A DNA stretch of 64,000 nucleotides from Hansschlegelia beijingensis. Lineage in GTDB: Bacteria > Pseudomonadota > Alphaproteobacteria > Rhizobiales > Methylopilaceae. A model generated the notes under the pieces. It was not told where the DNA came from. It saw only the letters and a list, made by a program, of their open reading frames with translations, and ran no database searches. Of the stretch, positions 61,493 through 64,000 are shown piece after piece (the stretch's first letter is position 1; every line of letters starts with the position of its first letter). Both the position numbers and the translations under genes were made by a program. The stretch spans positions 310,001 to 374,000 of the forward strand of contig NZ_JACIDR010000001.1 in assembly GCF_014196425.1 (NCBI RefSeq). The letters are read 5' to 3'.

Positions 61493-62287
61493 ATGCAAGC
61501 CTATCTCGAGCTCCTGCGCCGCATCCTCGATGAGGGCGCGCGCAAGGAGGACCGCACCGGCACCGGCACGCTCTCGATCTTCGGCGCGCAGCTGCGCTTC
61601 GACCTCAGCCGCGGCTTCCCGCTCGTCACCACCAAGCGGCTGCACCTCAAGTCGATCATCCACGAGCTGATCTGGTTCCTGCGCGGCGACACCAATGTCG
61701 GCTATCTGCGGGAGAACGGCGTCACGATCTGGGACGAGTGGGCGGACGCCAACGGCGATCTCGGGCCGGTCTACGGCAAGCAGTGGCGCTCCTGGGCGGC
61801 GCCCGACGGCCGCGCGATCGACCAGCTGGCGGGCGTGCTGGCGGAGCTTCGCCGCAACCCGTCGTCGCGCCGTCTCGTGGTGTCGGCCTGGAACCCGGCC
61901 GATCTGCCCGATATGGCGCTGGCGCCATGCCACTGCCTGTTCCAGTTCCACGTCTCGGAGGGGCGGCTCTCCTGCCAGCTCTACCAGCGTTCGGCGGACG
62001 TGTTCCTGGGCGTGCCGTTCAACATCGCGTCCTACGCGTTGCTGACCCATCTGGCGGCGCGGGACGCCGGGCTTGAGCCGGGCGACTTCATCCACAGCTT
62101 CGGCGACGTCCATCTCTACCTGAACCATGTCGAGCAGGCCCGCGAACAGCTGACGCGCGACCCGCGGCCCCTGCCGAGGCTGCGGCTGAACCCCGCCGTC
62201 CGCTCGCTGTTCGACGTCGCCTATGAGGACATCTCGATCGAAGGCTACGATCCGCATCCGGCCATCAAGGCGCCGGTCGCCGTATAG
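61493..62287 (+). CDS. thyA: Thymidylate synthase
   Basis: A 264-residue enzyme that makes dTMP from dUMP and methylenetetrahydrofolate. Catalytic Cys is in [12 protein letters not shown], and the phosphate-binding arginines are in DRTGTGT and [12 protein letters not shown]. The block GDVHLYLNH near the C-terminus is conserved. The ATG at 61493 gives the standard length of 264. It begins the conserved thyA to hflK run at the right end. Confidence 0.95.
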   Translation: MQAYLELLRRILDEGARKEDRTGTGTLSIFGAQLRFDLSRGFPLVTTKRLHLKSIIHELIWFLRGDTNVGYLRENGVTIWDEWADANGDLGPVYGKQWRSWAAPDGRAIDQLAGVLAELRRNPSSRRLVVSAWNPADLPDMALAPCHCLFQFHVSEGRLSCQLYQRSADVFLGVPFNIASYALLTHLAARDAGLEPGDFIHSFGDVHLYLNHVEQAREQLTRDPRPLPRLRLNPAVRSLFDVAYEDISIEGYDPHPAIKAPVAV

Positions 62288-62466
62288 GCGCCGCGCGGCC
62301 GGCCGACCCCGTTCCGGCGCGGGAACGGGTATTGGAAGGCCTTCAGGGACGTGGCGAGCCACGTCCAGACGGTGTATCGCGTGAGCGGGGCCGGGGCGGC
62401 CCGACTCACAGGTTCTGGTGGACAACGCGCCATCGCCCGCGCGTTCGGGGACAGGGACGGACAGAG

Positions 62467-62835
62467 ATGAACCTCAGGATCGCGGCGCTGGCGGCCGCTC
62501 TGCTGGCCGGAAGCGTGGGAACGGCGTTCGCGCTCAGCACGCCGGCCGTGTTCGCGCAGACCGAGCAGGCTCTTCGGGCCAAGCTGAAGTCGGCCTACGC
62601 CGGCCAGCCGGCCCGCTTCGGCTTCGAGAACTTCCGCCGCCGCACCAACGGCAAGGACGAGGCGGTCTGCGGCCAGGCCACGATCTATATCGGCCGCGAC
62701 AAGCCGAGCCTCGTGCGCTTCGTGTATCGCTACAATTCCGGCGACGCGGCGATCGAGACGCTGAACGCAGGCGAGACCGCGACCGTCCAGAAGCTCTGGA
62801 CGCCGCTGTGCCTGCGCGGACGGCCGATCGAGTGA
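62467..62835 (+). CDS. Small secreted protein between thyA and folA
   Basis: A 122-residue protein with a Sec signal peptide (residues 1-22 or so) and two mature cysteines (in EAVCGQATI and TPLCLRG). It overlaps folA by 4 bases. No family was recognised. The mature part is basic and beta-rich by appearance. Confidence 0.6.
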   Translation: MNLRIAALAAALLAGSVGTAFALSTPAVFAQTEQALRAKLKSAYAGQPARFGFENFRRRTNGKDEAVCGQATIYIGRDKPSLVRFVYRYNSGDAAIETLNAGETATVQKLWTPLCLRGRPIE

Positions 62836-63350
62836 GGGTTCCGATCGCAATCGTCGCGGCGGTCGCGTCGAACCGGGTCATCGGCCGTGACAACGGGATG
62901 CCCTGGCGGCTCCCGAGCGACCTGAAGCGGTTCAAGGCGATCACCTGGGGCAAGCCGCTGATCGTCGGCCGCCGCAGTCATGCGGCGATCGGGCGGCCCT
63001 TGCCCGGGCGCGAGACCATCGTGCTGACCCGCGACAGGGCCTTCCAGGAGGAGGGCGTGCATGTCGCCCACGACCTGAAGGACGCGCTGGGCCTCGCCGA
63101 GGCGATCGCGGAGGGGATGGGGGCGGACGAGATCATCAGCGTCGGCGGCGGCGAGATCTACGAGCTGACCCTGCCGCTGGCGACCGTGATGCACCTGACC
63201 GAGATCGACGCCGCCCCGGACGGCGACGTGCTGTTCCCGGAATACGACGCCTCCCAGTGGCGCGAGACCTTCCGCGAGGAGCATGCGGCCGGCGGCCGGG
63301 ACGAGTATGGCTTCACCTTCCGGGACTTGGTCCGCACACGTGGCGCTTGA
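62832..63350 (+). CDS. folA: Dihydrofolate reductase
   Basis: A 172-residue enzyme that reduces dihydrofolate with NADPH. Conserved parts are ASNRVIGRDNGMPWRLPSDL, IVGRRSHAAIGRPLPGRETI and SVGGGEIYEL. The start GTG at 62832 overlaps the previous stop (GTGA). It works with ThyA, which regenerates dihydrofolate. The usual MGRKT region reads VGRRS. Confidence 0.93.
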   Translation: MRVPIAIVAAVASNRVIGRDNGMPWRLPSDLKRFKAITWGKPLIVGRRSHAAIGRPLPGRETIVLTRDRAFQEEGVHVAHDLKDALGLAEAIAEGMGADEIISVGGGEIYELTLPLATVMHLTEIDAAPDGDVLFPEYDASQWRETFREEHAAGGRDEYGFTFRDLVRTRGA

Positions 63351-63487
63351 GAGGACGTGATCGGATCCATGCCGAATTCCGATTGACGGGCCGGCGCCGG
63401 CGCCCCACTGGCTGAGCGCCGGCGTTGAACGCGCGCGCAGCGGGTATATCCTGCGCCCGCCGGCCACTGACGTAGCAAGGAGTCTTG

Positions 63488-64000
63488 ATGCCCTGGAGCA
63501 ACCAGAGTGGCGGCGGCGGGCCGTGGCGCAACCAGGGCGGACCCTGGGGGCAGGGCCCGCAGCAGCCGGGACCGACCCCTCCGGACCTCGAGGACATGCT
63601 GCGCCGCGCCCAGGAGCGGTTCCGCACGATGCTGCCGGGCGGCGGCGGCGGCGGCCGTGGCCTTCTCGCCCTCGTCTTCCTCGGCCTGATCGGCTGGGGC
63701 CTCTCCGGCTTCTACAAGGTGGAGGCGGATGAAGAGGGCGTCGTGCTGCGCTTCGGCAAGTATGTCGGCACCACCCAGCCGGGCCTGAATTATCATCTTC
63801 CCTATCCGATCGAGACCGTGCTGACCCCCAAGGTCACCACGCAGAACTCGATCGAGGTCGGCATGCGCAGCGGCCCCGGCGGAACGCGCGGCGCAAGCCG
63901 CGACATCCCGCAGGAGAGCCTGATGCTGACCGGCGACGAGAACATCGTCGACGTCAACTTCTCGGTCGTCTGGGTGATCAAGCCCGCCAACGGCGCGACC
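63488..64000 (+). CDS. hflK: HflK membrane protease regulator (5' part)
   Basis: The first 171 residues are in the window. A glycine/glutamine-rich N-terminal tail (GGPWGQGPQQPGP) precedes one membrane helix (about 58-75) and the start of the SPFH/band-7 domain (VEADEEGVVLRFGKYVGTTQ). HflK forms a ring with HflC around FtsH at the inner membrane. The gene runs off the right edge. Confidence 0.93.
   Translation, partial: MPWSNQSGGGGPWRNQGGPWGQGPQQPGPTPPDLEDMLRRAQERFRTMLPGGGGGGRGLLALVFLGLIGWGLSGFYKVEADEEGVVLRFGKYVGTTQPGLNYHLPYPIETVLTPKVTTQNSIEVGMRSGPGGTRGASRDIPQESLMLTGDENIVDVNFSVVWVIKPANGAT

Overview
The window is high-GC DNA with dense, overlapping operons. It reads as an alphaproteobacterium of the Hyphomicrobiales (Rhizobiales), probably a methylotroph. 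The grounds are an MsmABCD-type methanesulfonate monooxygenase, oxalate CoA-transfer and decarboxylation genes, an MctP/DUF3311 uptake pair, and the order thyA - small secreted gene - folA - hflK at the right end. No transposase, integrase, phage gene or CRISPR array was seen. The genus cannot be fixed from this sequence.

The main theme is C-S bond chemistry. Left block (1-8971, all +): end of a class-I fumarase/tartrate-dehydratase alpha subunit, its beta subunit, a succinate-dehydrogenase-like flavoprotein, a ThDP enzyme, an orphan sulfonate-type binding protein, then the bifurcated sulfolactate module suyAB-slcC-comC. A SulP permease follows, then a tandem-repeat intergenic block (11.1-11.7 kb), a metal-dependent amidohydrolase (-) and an unknown gene. 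A LysR regulator and a TauE/SafE exporter are divergently transcribed (13.8-15.8 kb).

Middle block: msmABCD (15.9-19.4 kb, -) diverges from its ABC importer genes (19.8-24.6 kb, +; one binding protein, two permeases, two different ATPases). A Gld-type ABC system lies at 24.6-28.1 kb. The cytoplasmic sulfite dehydrogenase soeABC, a second SulP and a SoxC/SoxD-like periplasmic sulfite dehydrogenase lie at 28.4-37.0 kb. Small SnoaL and OsmC genes follow.

Right block: a stand-alone, possibly haem-binding PAS protein, frc (oxalate CoA-transferase), an esterase and oxc (oxalyl-CoA decarboxylase, -) form an oxalate region. A lipid kinase is followed by an operon on - (sfnG-like monooxygenase, ssuC, ssuB, ssuA, sfnB-like flavoprotein) for sulfones or alkanesulfonates. 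The rest is mixed or housekeeping: hydrolase, IorAB-type molybdenum hydroxylase, DUF4105 protein, NAD(P)H:quinone oxidoreductase, tRNA-Thr(UGU), mctP, a chemoreceptor, an MFS exporter, thyA, folA and the start of hflK.

Taken together, the genes suggest a route from dimethylsulfone or alkanesulfonates through methanesulfonate to formaldehyde and sulfite, and from sulfolactate to pyruvate and sulfite. Sulfite would be oxidised by SoeABC in the cytoplasm and by the SoxC/D-like enzyme in the periplasm, with TauE/SafE and two SulP proteins moving sulfite or sulfate. Whether the four left-hand genes feed a new C4-sulfonate substrate into the sulfolactate pathway is the most open question.
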